A stretch of 64,000 bases of DNA from the NCBI GenBank assembly GCA_963578105.1, contig CAUZBP010000005.1, forward strand, positions 1-64,000, given 5' to 3'. Of this stretch, positions 1-8,504 are shown in pieces. Positions within the stretch are counted from its first letter, which is position 1, and the number at the start of each line of letters is the position of its first letter. The translations under genes and the position numbers were made by a program. This stretch comes from GCA-2718815 sp963578105 (GTDB taxonomy: Bacteria > Planctomycetota > Planctomycetia > Pirellulales > Pirellulaceae). Below the pieces are notes generated by a model. It did no database searches. It was given only the letters and a program-made list of their open reading frames with translations, and was not told where the DNA came from.

Positions 1-437
1 ATCGTTCGGAGCCCCAGTTCCCGCTGAACCGCCGCTTGAATCTGTGCCTTTGGTGCATGCCCGTTACCGGTGATAATTTTCTTGACCTTCGTCGCCGGGT
101 AATGTCGCACAGTCATGCCATGCTGGGCGGCGGCCAGACAAATAACACCCCTGGCATGTCCCATTAGAATGGCGGTTCTGGGACGTTGATAGTGCGAGTA
201 CAACTCCTCCAAGGCCAGCACGTGCGGCGTAAAACTCTGGATAATTTCAACCACACCTTCGTGAATCTCAAACACACGTTGCTTCAGCGAATTGCGTGAA
301 CGGCCATGAATGACACCCGCTTCACAAACATTCAAGCCCGCATCGTTTGTTTCCAGTATGGCATAACCCGTGACATTCAATCCCGGATCAATTCCGAGAA
401 TGCGTTGCGATTGTTGTTGGCCGGTTTTAGCGTTCAT
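1..437 (-). CDS. ruvC: Holliday junction endodeoxyribonuclease RuvC, C-terminus cut by window edge
   Basis: RuvC resolves Holliday junctions with RuvAB during recombinational repair. Reading the minus strand from the ATG at 437-435, the protein begins MNAKTGQQQSQRILGIDPGL. The first catalytic Asp is in IDPGL (residue 17) and the second acidic residue is in ALEELYSHYQRP (residues 75-86). Glycines and the GHARGV segment after it fit the family. About 145 residues are visible. The C-terminal catalytic His/Asp pair lies beyond base 1, so completeness cannot be judged. It is downstream of cysS on the same strand with a gap of about 220 bases in which I see no gene. The call is firm because two active-site motifs and their spacing are present. 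Confidence 0.9.
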   Translation of the reverse strand, partial: MNAKTGQQQSQRILGIDPGLNVTGYAILETNDAGLNVCEAGVIHGRSRNSLKQRVFEIHEGVVEIIQSFTPHVLALEELYSHYQRPRTAILMGHARGVICLAAAQHGMTVRHYPATKVKKIITGNGHAPKAQIQAAVQRELGLRT

Positions 438-658
438 GATTTATTCACGTCCGATGATCAGGTATTCAGGAACTTTTATTACCATCAGCCCGTTGGGAGT
501 TGTCGAATTCACCGCTCGCCCTGTACCAACCACCCGACCCGCAATTCACCCTCTGGACGACAGCTACCGGCGATGGCCTTTTAAACACGTGCACTTCAAA
601 CCCGGAACAAGAATCACGCGACGAGACATCCAACTACCACTCCTGTACGATGCGTCGA

Positions 659-2293
659 TCACGAGTCCGCCTGCCGCTTCCAGCCCGTTTCGCCTTTACG
701 ATCTTCCAGAACAATCCCCAGTTCACCCAGGCGATCCCGAATTTGATCTGCCGTCTCAAAATCCTTTTTTGCTCGGGCAGCCGTCCGCAAATCCATCATG
801 ACACGCATTACGTCATCCAGCACGTCGTCATCACCGCCGCTTCCTCCACTGGCAACCTGGCGCGGCTTGAGGAACAATCCAAGGATGGCTGACAATTCAC
901 GCAAGGTTTCACAACCACGCAGGAAGGATGCCATGGTGGATGAATCGTGCGAACTGTCTTCGAGCTTTTGATCGTCGACAAATTTATTGAGGGCTGATAG
1001 CATCTGGAACAAATCGCTGACGGCGGCCCCTGTATTGAAGTCGTCGTCCATTTTTGTGAGGAAGCTATCTCGTAACTTTTTCAGTTCGATCAGCAATCCG
1101 TCTCCAGCGGGATCAAATTCTCCGTCCGCTCGACGACTAATCAGGCGACGCAGGTCCGTCGGTGTATCTGTCAGATAAAAAGAGAGCGAGGTGATTCGCT
1201 CGTAACGTTCGAAAAACGTGTAGAACTTATCGAGCGCGGTGCCCGCCTCCGCAATTCCTTCATCACTGAATACAATCGTGCTTCGATAGTGGGTCCGTAG
1301 CAGGCAAAATCGAATACGATCACCACCAAAACGAGTGATTTGACTTCGCAGACCACCCGCTCCTTTCGAGCGACTCATTTTCTGAGCGGATTCTTCCTCG
1401 TCGAACTGAGGTTCTCCCTGCTGGCGGTCCGCCCGGCCGCCGATTTTTCCCGCTTGTCCCGCACGAAGCAGCCCATTATGTACCCAATATTTGGCCATCG
1501 GCTGACCGTGGCAGCACTCACTTTGTGCGATTTCGTTTTCATGATGAGGAAAGATCAGATCGAGTCCACCGCCGTGAATATCAAAGGTCTGGCCCAGGAT
1601 TCTGCGGCTCATCGCCGAACACTCGATATGCCAACCTGGTCGCCCGGGGCCCCAGGGACTTTCCCAGGAAGGTTCCTCTGGCTTGGCCGCTTTCCACAGC
1701 GCAAAGTCACCCGACGAACGTTTCTTGGCAGCTGCACCACCCCCCTCTCCCTGCTGATCCTCCGCCTTACGATTGCTCAGTTTGCCGTACTGAGGATCTT
1801 GCGACACGTCAAAAAACACATCCCCTTCGACCGCATACGCGAAACCTTTTTCAATCAAATCTTGAATGAATCGGATAATCTCATCCATATTCTCCGTCGC
1901 CTTGGGCAAGTGGGTAATTTGATCCACGCCCAATGCCAACAAGTTGGCGCAGTAGTCCATCGTCATTTCCGTGGCCACCTGGTTCATCGAAATGCCGCGC
2001 TCTTGTGACTGGGCAATCAATTTGTCATCCACGTCGGTAATATTGACGATCCATGTCACTTCAAACCCACTGTAAGTTAAATAACGCTTGATACAGTCAA
2101 AGATGACCGGTCCGACCATGTGTCCGATGTGAGCTTCTTTGTATACCGTAGGACCGCACAGATAGATCCCGATGCGCCCGGGGTGCACGGGCTCCAATGG
2201 TTCCTTGTTACGGGTGAGCGTATTGTAGATCTGAATGGTCATGACAGGAGATTCGTCTTCTGCAGGAGGCGAGGATTGAAGGGTGGTGGACAT
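659..2293 (-). CDS. cysS: Cysteinyl-tRNA synthetase
   Basis: This class I synthetase charges tRNA-Cys in the cytoplasm. Seen: CGPTVY with a zinc-ligand Cys46, the HIGH motif at residues 55-58, WHIECS with Cys225, the FPHHENE zinc/active-site segment near 249-254, and the second signature KMSRSK at 305-310. At 544 residues it is longer than the usual 460-500. The extra length comes from an N-terminal extension of about 17 residues before MTIQIYN, an acidic/Gly-rich insert near 178-195, and an insert of about 25 residues between HNG (272-274) and KMSRS, where most bacterial CysS have only a short link. The ATG at 2293-2291 is used; initiation at Met18 is also possible. It lies between ispF and ruvC on the same strand. 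Confidence 0.95.
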   Translation of the reverse strand: MSTTLQSSPPAEDESPVMTIQIYNTLTRNKEPLEPVHPGRIGIYLCGPTVYKEAHIGHMVGPVIFDCIKRYLTYSGFEVTWIVNITDVDDKLIAQSQERGISMNQVATEMTMDYCANLLALGVDQITHLPKATENMDEIIRFIQDLIEKGFAYAVEGDVFFDVSQDPQYGKLSNRKAEDQQGEGGGAAAKKRSSGDFALWKAAKPEEPSWESPWGPGRPGWHIECSAMSRRILGQTFDIHGGGLDLIFPHHENEIAQSECCHGQPMAKYWVHNGLLRAGQAGKIGGRADRQQGEPQFDEEESAQKMSRSKGAGGLRSQITRFGGDRIRFCLLRTHYRSTIVFSDEGIAEAGTALDKFYTFFERYERITSLSFYLTDTPTDLRRLISRRADGEFDPAGDGLLIELKKLRDSFLTKMDDDFNTGAAVSDLFQMLSALNKFVDDQKLEDSSHDSSTMASFLRGCETLRELSAILGLFLKPRQVASGGSGGDDDVLDDVMRVMMDLRTAARAKKDFETADQIRDRLGELGIVLEDRKGETGWKRQADS

Positions 2294-2547
2294 GGCGACT
2301 TACAAATTTCTTCAAGTGAATGACGCTTTTTTCCAGTTTTATTGTCGGCAAGAAGTTCTCCGGATCAAAGGAGCGGCAGCACTCCGGACATGAGTTTGCG
2401 GCTCCGTTGGTTTCGTTTCAATCGTCCAAATCGATAGCCGTCGCTCAATATCAAGTCAAGAAAACGTCAAATCAACGGTCACCGTCTGAACAACTACCGC
2501 GTTATGTTATTTGTTTACTGATCCAGGGACGAACCGGCGAGGACCAA

Positions 2548-3036
2548 TTAAGTAACTTCGTCGTCACGAATCAACAAAGCCACCGACTGAGCCATCATGG
2601 CCACGTCCAATCCCACAGGACCAATTTGTTCACCAGTTTTTGCCTTGATCCCAATCGCGTCTGGCGTCACCGCGAGAATCTCGGCCACCCGCCCGCGAAT
2701 GCGCTCTTTAAAAGGTGTCAGTCGAGGCCGTTGCGCAAACATAATGCAATCGATGTTGCCAATCTGATAGTTTTTCTGACGTACTGCTTCCGCCGCCTGG
2801 GACAGCATCTCGGCCGAATCGCGGCCGCGATTTGCTTCATCTGTGTCCGGAAACATTTCGCCGATGTCCCCTAGTCCCGCAGCTCCCAACAGAGCGTCAG
2901 TGATCGCATGCAGCAAAGCGTCAGCGTCGCTGTGTCCTACCAGGTGGCGGTCATGTGGAATATCAATGCCACCAAGTCGCAAAGGACCACCTTCCTCAAG
3001 GCGATGGGTGTCGTGGCCAATACCAATTCGAAACGT
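2548..3036 (-). CDS. ispF: 2-C-methyl-D-erythritol 2,4-cyclodiphosphate synthase, apparent ACG start
   Basis: IspF makes the cyclic diphosphate of the MEP isoprenoid pathway. The motifs are complete: FRIGIGHDTHRL gives metal ligands Asp9 and His11, GHSDADALLHA gives His43, and AKTGEQIGP is near the C-terminus. The only ATG/GTG/TTG in frame is the TTG at 2982, which would remove the Asp and His ligands. Upstream of it the frame runs to a TGA at 3054-3052 with no standard start. An ACG at 3036-3034 sits exactly where the family's initiator Met falls, and an AGGAG (3049-3045) precedes it by 8 bases. I therefore set the start at ACG; a base error turning ATG into ACG is equally possible. Product 162 residues. 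cysS follows on the same strand after about 250 bases. Confidence 0.88.
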   Translation of the reverse strand, partial: TFRIGIGHDTHRLEEGGPLRLGGIDIPHDRHLVGHSDADALLHAITDALLGAAGLGDIGEMFPDTDEANRGRDSAEMLSQAAEAVRQKNYQIGNIDCIMFAQRPRLTPFKERIRGRVAEILAVTPDAIGIKAKTGEQIGPVGLDVAMMAQSVALLIRDDEVT

Positions 3037-3328
3037 TGCTGAATCTCCTATTCACGGGTGGATTGCCTCTACACCGGGGATTATATCGAAACACCAGAGG
3101 TGAAACAATGTAAACCCTTTTTTAGAAAATCTGCTGTTTTTGCAACATGCCGGACGGCAGGTCAGTGACCCCTGAGCCGATGGTCAACGGACTTCTTGCT
3201 TCCGGAGAAAATCTTTTCCGCGCAAGGTCAAGTAAGTAATCCTCCTTATCCTTGGCTCTCCATCCTGCTGAAAACGTTTCGAGCACAACTATCTGTAAGA
3301 GATGTGGATACCTATAATCGGACCAGCC

Positions 3329-4321
3329 ATGAATGTCATCGAACTGAAACAGCTCACAAAAACTTATCGCGTTTACCAGAAGAAGGAAGGTCTGGTGGCT
3401 TCGCTGCGTGGACTGTTCCAACGGGAGTATCGCGACGTCAACGCGGTACGTGGTATCGACCTGACTGTGGCAAAGGGTGAGTTTGTTGCCTTTCTGGGCC
3501 CCAACGGCGCTGGAAAAACCACCACGTTAAAATTGCTTTCCGGTGTCATTAATCCCACCAGTGGAACCGCGCAAGTGTTGGGATATGTACCGTGGGAGCG
3601 CAAAAATGCCTACCGTCGTCGCTTCGCACTGGTGATGGGACAAAAGAACCAACTCTGGTGGGATCTCCCCGCGAATGAATCCTATCGTTTGCATCAGCAG
3701 ATCTACCGCATTGAACCGGCTAAATTTGAACGGACTTTGGACGAGTTAACCGATTTGCTCAGTGTGCGAGAATTGCTCAGGCAACCCGTCAGAGAATTGT
3801 CATTGGGAGAGCGGATGAAGATGGAATTGATCGCCGCCCTGCTCCACTCACCCGAAGTCCTATTCCTGGACGAACCGACGATCGGACTGGATGTGATCGC
3901 GCAACACAACGTCCGGCAATTCCTCAAACAGTACCAACTCGAGCGACAAACTACGATTCTGCTGACAAGTCACTACATGAAGGATGTCGCAGCGCTTTGC
4001 GAACGGGTCGTGGTGATCGCTCACGGTCAAGTCGAATATGACGGGTCCTTGGCTGGTATCCTCGATCGCTTCAGTGGTCACAAGATCGTTACCCTGGCCT
4101 TCACGGAAAACCAAATGCCCCCAGATCTGACCCTCTTCGGCGAGATCCTCGAAGTGATTCCTCCCAAAGCCAAGTTGCGTATCGATCGCAATGTTGTTGC
4201 TAAAAAATTGGCTTCACTACTTTCCCATTATTCGGTTGAAGACGTCAGTGTCGAGGATCCGCCCCTCGAAGATGTCATCGCAGACGTCTTCTCCAGAGCC
4301 GCCAGATCGAAAGAAGCCTAA
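3329..4321 (+). CDS. ABC-2 type exporter, ATP-binding subunit
   Basis: This is the ATPase of a three-gene ABC-2 exporter (the grouping I know as COG4586/COG4587/COG3694, substrate unknown). Seen: Walker A GPNGAGKTT at residues 57-65, signature LSLGER at 157-162, Walker B VLFLDEP at 177-183, then a switch His in LLTSHYMKD. About 100 residues follow the nucleotide-binding domain and could contact the permeases. The ATG at 3329 (MNVIELKQL) is preferred over one 27 bases upstream because the conserved domain starts at once. The stop at 4321 is two bases before the GTG of the first permease, so the genes are very likely cotranscribed. It is divergent from ispF. Confidence 0.9.
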   Translation: MNVIELKQLTKTYRVYQKKEGLVASLRGLFQREYRDVNAVRGIDLTVAKGEFVAFLGPNGAGKTTTLKLLSGVINPTSGTAQVLGYVPWERKNAYRRRFALVMGQKNQLWWDLPANESYRLHQQIYRIEPAKFERTLDELTDLLSVRELLRQPVRELSLGERMKMELIAALLHSPEVLFLDEPTIGLDVIAQHNVRQFLKQYQLERQTTILLTSHYMKDVAALCERVVVIAHGQVEYDGSLAGILDRFSGHKIVTLAFTENQMPPDLTLFGEILEVIPPKAKLRIDRNVVAKKLASLLSHYSVEDVSVEDPPLEDVIADVFSRAARSKEA

Positions 4322-4323
4322 GA

Positions 4324-5157
4324 GTGTACGTTCGAGCCCACACCTGGTGGACCATTCTTCGCATTGCCTTGGAAGAACGTCTTGTTTACCGAGGTGATTT
4401 CGCCCTAGGCACCCTGATGCGATTCTTGCCCATCATCACTCAGATTTTCCTGTGGTGGGCTATCTTCGAATCGATCGGGGGTGGGTCCGCTGAAAAAGTC
4501 GAGATTGCAAATTTCACGTTTCCAGACATGGTCGCGTACTACTTGCTGACCATGGTAGGACGTGCATTTTCAAGCATGCCCGGCCTGGCTTCGGGTGTTG
4601 CCCGCCAGATTCGCGACGGTGAAATCAAGAAATTCTTGATTCAACCTGTGGACATGGTCGGGTTTTTGATGCTCAGTCGGATCGCACATAAGCTGGCATA
4701 TTATTCCGTCGCAACACTTCCTTTTGCACTCGTCTTCTACCTCTGTCGGGGATATTTCAGTGCAGGCTGGCCCGACCCGCTCACTCTGGCAGCGTTTATC
4801 GCTTCGCTCATCCTTGGATTTTTGCTGGGATTCTTCCTCGAAACCTCGATTGGACTGATTGGATTCTGGTTCCTGGAAGTCAGTTCGCTGCTGTTCGTCT
4901 ACATGCTCTTCAGCTTTTTTCTTTCCGGGCACATGTTTCCACTCGACATGCTCCCCGAGCCGTGGAACTTACTGGTCGATCTGTTACCCCTGAAATACCT
5001 GGCTTACTTTCCGGCCGCAGTTTTCCTCGGTAAAGTAAGCCAGGATGAATTGATGCTGCAACTCGGTATCCAGGTGGCATGGATCCTGTTCTTCATTTTT
5101 CTGTCGCGATACCTCTGGAAACGCGGCGTACGCCGGTACAGCGGATTTGGCGGATAG
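4324..5157 (+). CDS. ABC-2 type exporter permease, first subunit
   Basis: An integral membrane permease of 277 residues with about six hydrophobic segments, fitting the ABC2_membrane_6-like permeases that pair with the upstream ATPase family. The protein starts MYVRAHTWWTILRIALEERLVYRGDF, a cytoplasmic amphipathic lead typical of this group, followed by segments around residues 35-55, 75-90, 115-140, 145-180, 185-210 and 235-265. The GTG start at 4324 is two bases after the upstream stop. The next permease starts four bases after this stop. Substrate cannot be read from the sequence. Because the operon points toward the TIM-barrel/UbiA genes 210 bases further on, a shared role in exporting a small lipid-linked or polar metabolite is an inference only. 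Confidence 0.82.
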   Translation: MYVRAHTWWTILRIALEERLVYRGDFALGTLMRFLPIITQIFLWWAIFESIGGGSAEKVEIANFTFPDMVAYYLLTMVGRAFSSMPGLASGVARQIRDGEIKKFLIQPVDMVGFLMLSRIAHKLAYYSVATLPFALVFYLCRGYFSAGWPDPLTLAAFIASLILGFLLGFFLETSIGLIGFWFLEVSSLLFVYMLFSFFLSGHMFPLDMLPEPWNLLVDLLPLKYLAYFPAAVFLGKVSQDELMLQLGIQVAWILFFIFLSRYLWKRGVRRYSGFGG

Positions 5158-5161
5158 TTTC

Positions 5162-6028
5162 ATGAGCGAACAACAACCCGTTCTGATCCGTGTGTTTCTT
5201 ACCTTCGCTCGGAACAGCCTCGTGCGCGAAATGACGTTCAGGACCAATTTTTTTATCCAATGCGTCGCTTCCATCTCGTGGACATTAATGAACCTGGGGT
5301 TTTATCTGATCATCTTCCATCACCTGAACCACAAGCCGCTGGCGGACGGTTCCGGCTGGCAACAAAACGAATTCTTTGTGTTTCTGGCAACAACTTGGAT
5401 CGTTTTCAGTATCGTTCAGGCGTTTTTTATGCCGAACGTGCAGGAGTTCAGTGAATTAATTCGTACAGGCAATCTCGATTTCGTGCTTTTAAAACCGATC
5501 GACACCCAGTTCTTGATCTCTTTTGCAAAAGTGGATTGGTCCGCCCTGGTTAACTTTGTCATGGGAATTCTCTTATTAACGGTAGGCGTCTGGCGTTTGA
5601 CAACGCAAAGTAACAACCCACTATTGTTAAATCCCGCGAACGTCTTGTTGTATTGGTTTTATGTGGCATGCGGCGTGACAATCCTGTACAGCCTGATGAT
5701 CTCCTTGGCAGCCACCAGTATCTGGCTGGGAAGAAATCAAAGCCTCTACGATTTCTGGTTCTACATCACGAACTTCTCCCGGTATCCGATGGAAATTTAC
5801 GCTCGTAGTTGGGGCTGGTCACTCTGGGGACTATTTACCTTCGTGATTCCTATCTTGATTGTCGTCAATGTACCCGCGCGCATTCTGGCTCGACCTCTGC
5901 GACCGGAGGGTCCCTGGTTGGGACTATCCTTATCCGGATTCACAATCCTGGCAACCTTCGCCTGCCTGGTCATATCACGACGAGTCTTTACGCTAGCCCT
6001 ACAATCTTACCGCAGTGCCAGTAGTTAA
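5162..6028 (+). CDS. ABC-2 type exporter permease, second subunit
   Basis: The second membrane subunit of the exporter, 288 residues with about six hydrophobic segments. It begins MSEQQPVLIRVFLTFARNSLVREMTFRTNF, which parallels the amphipathic lead of the first permease, as expected for a heterodimeric transmembrane pair. I use the ATG at 5162 rather than an in-frame TTG at 5147, because the TTG would overlap the end of the upstream gene and adds no conserved sequence. Spacing of four bases to the first permease indicates one operon. The conserved tail, with RILARPLRPEG and then a last hydrophobic span, fits the COG3694 group. I can support the transporter type but not the cargo. Confidence 0.82.
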   Translation: MSEQQPVLIRVFLTFARNSLVREMTFRTNFFIQCVASISWTLMNLGFYLIIFHHLNHKPLADGSGWQQNEFFVFLATTWIVFSIVQAFFMPNVQEFSELIRTGNLDFVLLKPIDTQFLISFAKVDWSALVNFVMGILLLTVGVWRLTTQSNNPLLLNPANVLLYWFYVACGVTILYSLMISLAATSIWLGRNQSLYDFWFYITNFSRYPMEIYARSWGWSLWGLFTFVIPILIVVNVPARILARPLRPEGPWLGLSLSGFTILATFACLVISRRVFTLALQSYRSASS

Positions 6029-6237
6029 CTGTGCAGGAGTCCAGGTGCAAACGCGCCAGCAGCGGGGGTTGTTGTGGAACCAGAACCAAATGGTTATGGT
6101 GACATGTCCCGTGTACTTGGAACTGGCGAGCCTCGGAAGGGCCCAGCTGGTTCGGCCCCATCTTCACGTCCAGCCTCAAGAGTTGTCGCTGTGCCATCCT
6201 ACCAGCCATGAAGCATCGAAGCCTGAAGTACTGACGT

Positions 6238-7098
6238 ATGAAACTCGCCTTCAGTAGTAACGCTTACCTTCATTTCTCGATCGAGGACACCATCTCCAAG
6301 ATTGCAGAACTTGGTTACACGGGTATTGAAATTCTGGCAGATGTGCCACATGCCTGGCCTGCGGGATTGCTGGATCAACAGAAGCAGTCCATTCGACAGT
6401 GCCTGGAAAAACATCACCTGGAAATTTCCAACATCAACGCTTTCATGATGAATGCCGTGGCGGACCCACGACAAGCGTACTGGCATCCGGGCTGGACTGA
6501 TCCTGATCCCCATTACAGAGCCATTCGCCGCGAGCACACCAAGCGGGCATTGCATCTGGCCCAGGAAATCGGTGCTCCACACATCACGACGGAACCGGGG
6601 GGCTTCCTGATGGAAGGTCAAACCTGGGAGGAAGGTGCCCAGATTTTCTATGATGAGTTAATGCCCTGCGTGGAAGTCGCCGAGCAATTAGAGATCGGCT
6701 TGTTGATTGAACCCGAGCCGGAACTACTGATCGAACGTTTCGATCAGTACCTGGAATTCAAGGGGCGAATTGATTCTGATCTGGTAGGGCTCAATTTCGA
6801 CATTGGTCATGCGTATTGCGTCGGAGAAGATCCCCAGGAATGGGTGCCGCGGATGGCCGCCCAAACGGTTCACTATCATTTCGAAGACATCGCCGCATCC
6901 CGGATCCACCAACATCTCATTCCCGGACAGGGTGCCATCGATTTCCAAGCGACCATCACCGCGATTGAAGAGACTGGATACGATGGCTGGATCACCGTCG
7001 AACTCTATCCGTACATCAACAACCCGGATGACGCCGCTCGCCAAGCCAAGGCATTTCTCGCTACGGTGTTCCAGGCGGGAAATGCGGGATCAGACTAG
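6238..7098 (+). CDS. Sugar-phosphate isomerase/epimerase-like TIM barrel (EboE-like position)
   Basis: A 286-residue xylose-isomerase-like TIM barrel. The start MKLAFSSNAYLHFSIEDTISKIAELGYTGIE is the usual first strand and helix. Candidate metal ligands are Glu in TEPGGF, Glu in LLIEPEP, Asp/His in NFDIGHAYC, His in YHFEDI, and Glu in VELYPYI near the end. It catalyses an unknown isomerisation or epimerisation, or has lost catalysis. It sits 210 bases after the exporter and 200 bases before a UbiA-like gene, then an alkaline-phosphatase-superfamily gene. This set recalls the ebo cluster, where EboE is also a TIM-barrel protein. EboE proteins I recall are longer, so the link rests on context, not on a specific motif. 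Confidence 0.8.
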   Translation: MKLAFSSNAYLHFSIEDTISKIAELGYTGIEILADVPHAWPAGLLDQQKQSIRQCLEKHHLEISNINAFMMNAVADPRQAYWHPGWTDPDPHYRAIRREHTKRALHLAQEIGAPHITTEPGGFLMEGQTWEEGAQIFYDELMPCVEVAEQLEIGLLIEPEPELLIERFDQYLEFKGRIDSDLVGLNFDIGHAYCVGEDPQEWVPRMAAQTVHYHFEDIAASRIHQHLIPGQGAIDFQATITAIEETGYDGWITVELYPYINNPDDAARQAKAFLATVFQAGNAGSD

Positions 7099-7296
7099 TT
7101 TGCGAAGTTGGAAGGTGTTGTTAGAACAAACCTCGTAGCTGACCGAATGTCGTTCTTCAATTTACGGGTTGACTGATCCGGAACCACGACAACAACAGCG
7201 CAAAATGAGGGGCCTACTTGTCATTGCAAAATGACCGCAGCCTGGCTTCATCTTGCCAGGCCAAGATGCAGACACACCCTTCCACAGGCCAACAGC

Positions 7297-8241
7297 ATGT
7301 TGCGAGTCCATTTACAGCTCTTTCGCGTTTCCAACATTTTCACCGCCGTGGCAGATATCACGGCCGGATTTCTTTTTGTTCAAACAACGCTCGCTCCGTT
7401 CAGTAGTTATGTCAGCCTGGTGTGCAGTTCTTGTTTCCTCTACACAGCGGGCATGGTGTTGAATGACGTTTATGACTACGACGTCGATCGGCAACTCCGA
7501 CCTGAACGTCCGTTACCCTCCGGAAAATTATCCATCCAGCATGCCAGAAACCTGGGATACGGCTTGTTATTGGCGGGCATCAGCTGCGGATTCATTGCGG
7601 CTCATGTGGGGTCCGAAGCGGTAGTACATCCCGGGCGATGTGGTGTCGTTGCCTGTCTTTTGGCGGCACTCGTCGTGGGCTACGACCGCTGGCTGAAGCC
7701 GACAGTGCTGGGCCCTTTGACCATGGGGCTATGCCGAGCGGTCAACCTCCTGTTGGGCATGAGCATTGCCAGTGCCGAACAGGCCCCGGGACACTGGCTG
7801 TTGGCCGGATTTCAACCAGCACAACTGGTCGCTGCAGCCGGACTGGGGACTTACATCACGGGCGTGACCCTTTTCGCCCGTCAAGAAGCCCAAACCAGCA
7901 GTCGGTTGCGTTTGCTGGTGGCTTCCGCTGTGTTGGTGATGGGTATCGGATTTCTCTCATTTCTTCCGGATCTTCTTTCTCCCGAATTGCGATCAAACTA
8001 CGCCTCTCGCGTTCCCCTGTTGACGACCGTCCTGGCTCTGTTGATTGGCTGGCGGTGTTTTCGATCGGTTGTGGATCCATCCCCGAGAAGTGTGCAAAAT
8101 GCAATCAAGGTTTGCTTGATGTCGATCATCGTGTTGGATGCTGTCATTTGTTTGTGCGTCAGTGATGCGGCCCACGCATTGGGGATTCTTTCGCTGCTGG
8201 TCCCCACCATACTGCTGGGGAAGTGGTTCAGTCCCACTTAG
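7297..8241 (+). CDS. UbiA-family membrane prenyltransferase-like protein (EboC-like)
   Basis: A polytopic UbiA-superfamily protein of 314 residues with about eight or nine hydrophobic segments. The first Asp-rich motif, NDVYDYDVD, is at residues 56-64 and is followed by RPERPLPSG, the classic UbiA hallmark. Where a second DxxxD motif is expected, I read instead GTYITGVTLFARQEAQTSS, with no Asp, and the mid-region MGLCRAVNLLLGM recalls the EboC branch. It may therefore bind prenyl diphosphate differently or act as a carrier. I choose the ATG at 7297 (MLRVHLQLFRVSN) over one 66 bases upstream because the family starts with this arginine/helix pattern. The gene lies between the TIM-barrel and phosphodiesterase-like genes in the same direction. 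Confidence 0.82.
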   Translation: MLRVHLQLFRVSNIFTAVADITAGFLFVQTTLAPFSSYVSLVCSSCFLYTAGMVLNDVYDYDVDRQLRPERPLPSGKLSIQHARNLGYGLLLAGISCGFIAAHVGSEAVVHPGRCGVVACLLAALVVGYDRWLKPTVLGPLTMGLCRAVNLLLGMSIASAEQAPGHWLLAGFQPAQLVAAAGLGTYITGVTLFARQEAQTSSRLRLLVASAVLVMGIGFLSFLPDLLSPELRSNYASRVPLLTTVLALLIGWRCFRSVVDPSPRSVQNAIKVCLMSIIVLDAVICLCVSDAAHALGILSLLVPTILLGKWFSPT

Positions 8242-8504
8242 CACGCAGGGCGGCTTGAATGAACGGCAGCATGCGTTAAACTCGGCCAACGCACCTAAAG
8301 TGCGGAAATCGCCATCTGCAAGTGGGATGATCGAGCACGGGTTTGGGGATGCGACGTGCTGCCGACTGTTCCCTCGTTTCCGACAAGGTGAAAAAGTTGA
8401 AAATCCAGTCAGCGGACTCTGGCTGCCAAATCTGATTCACTGACGAGCGACGCAGCTGGAGGTCAGGTCTTCTCTCAACTTCTCGCTTACTTCTGAGTCA
8501 GAAA

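Noticed and set aside
306..892. Three overlapping plus-strand frames of 92-143 residues
   Set aside because: They are antisense to ruvC and cysS or fall in the gap, have no recognisable pattern, and overlap each other in different frames.
2548..2982. IspF starting at the TTG at 2982
   Set aside because: This start removes the DTH metal ligands. Conserved coding sequence continues upstream to ACG 3036.
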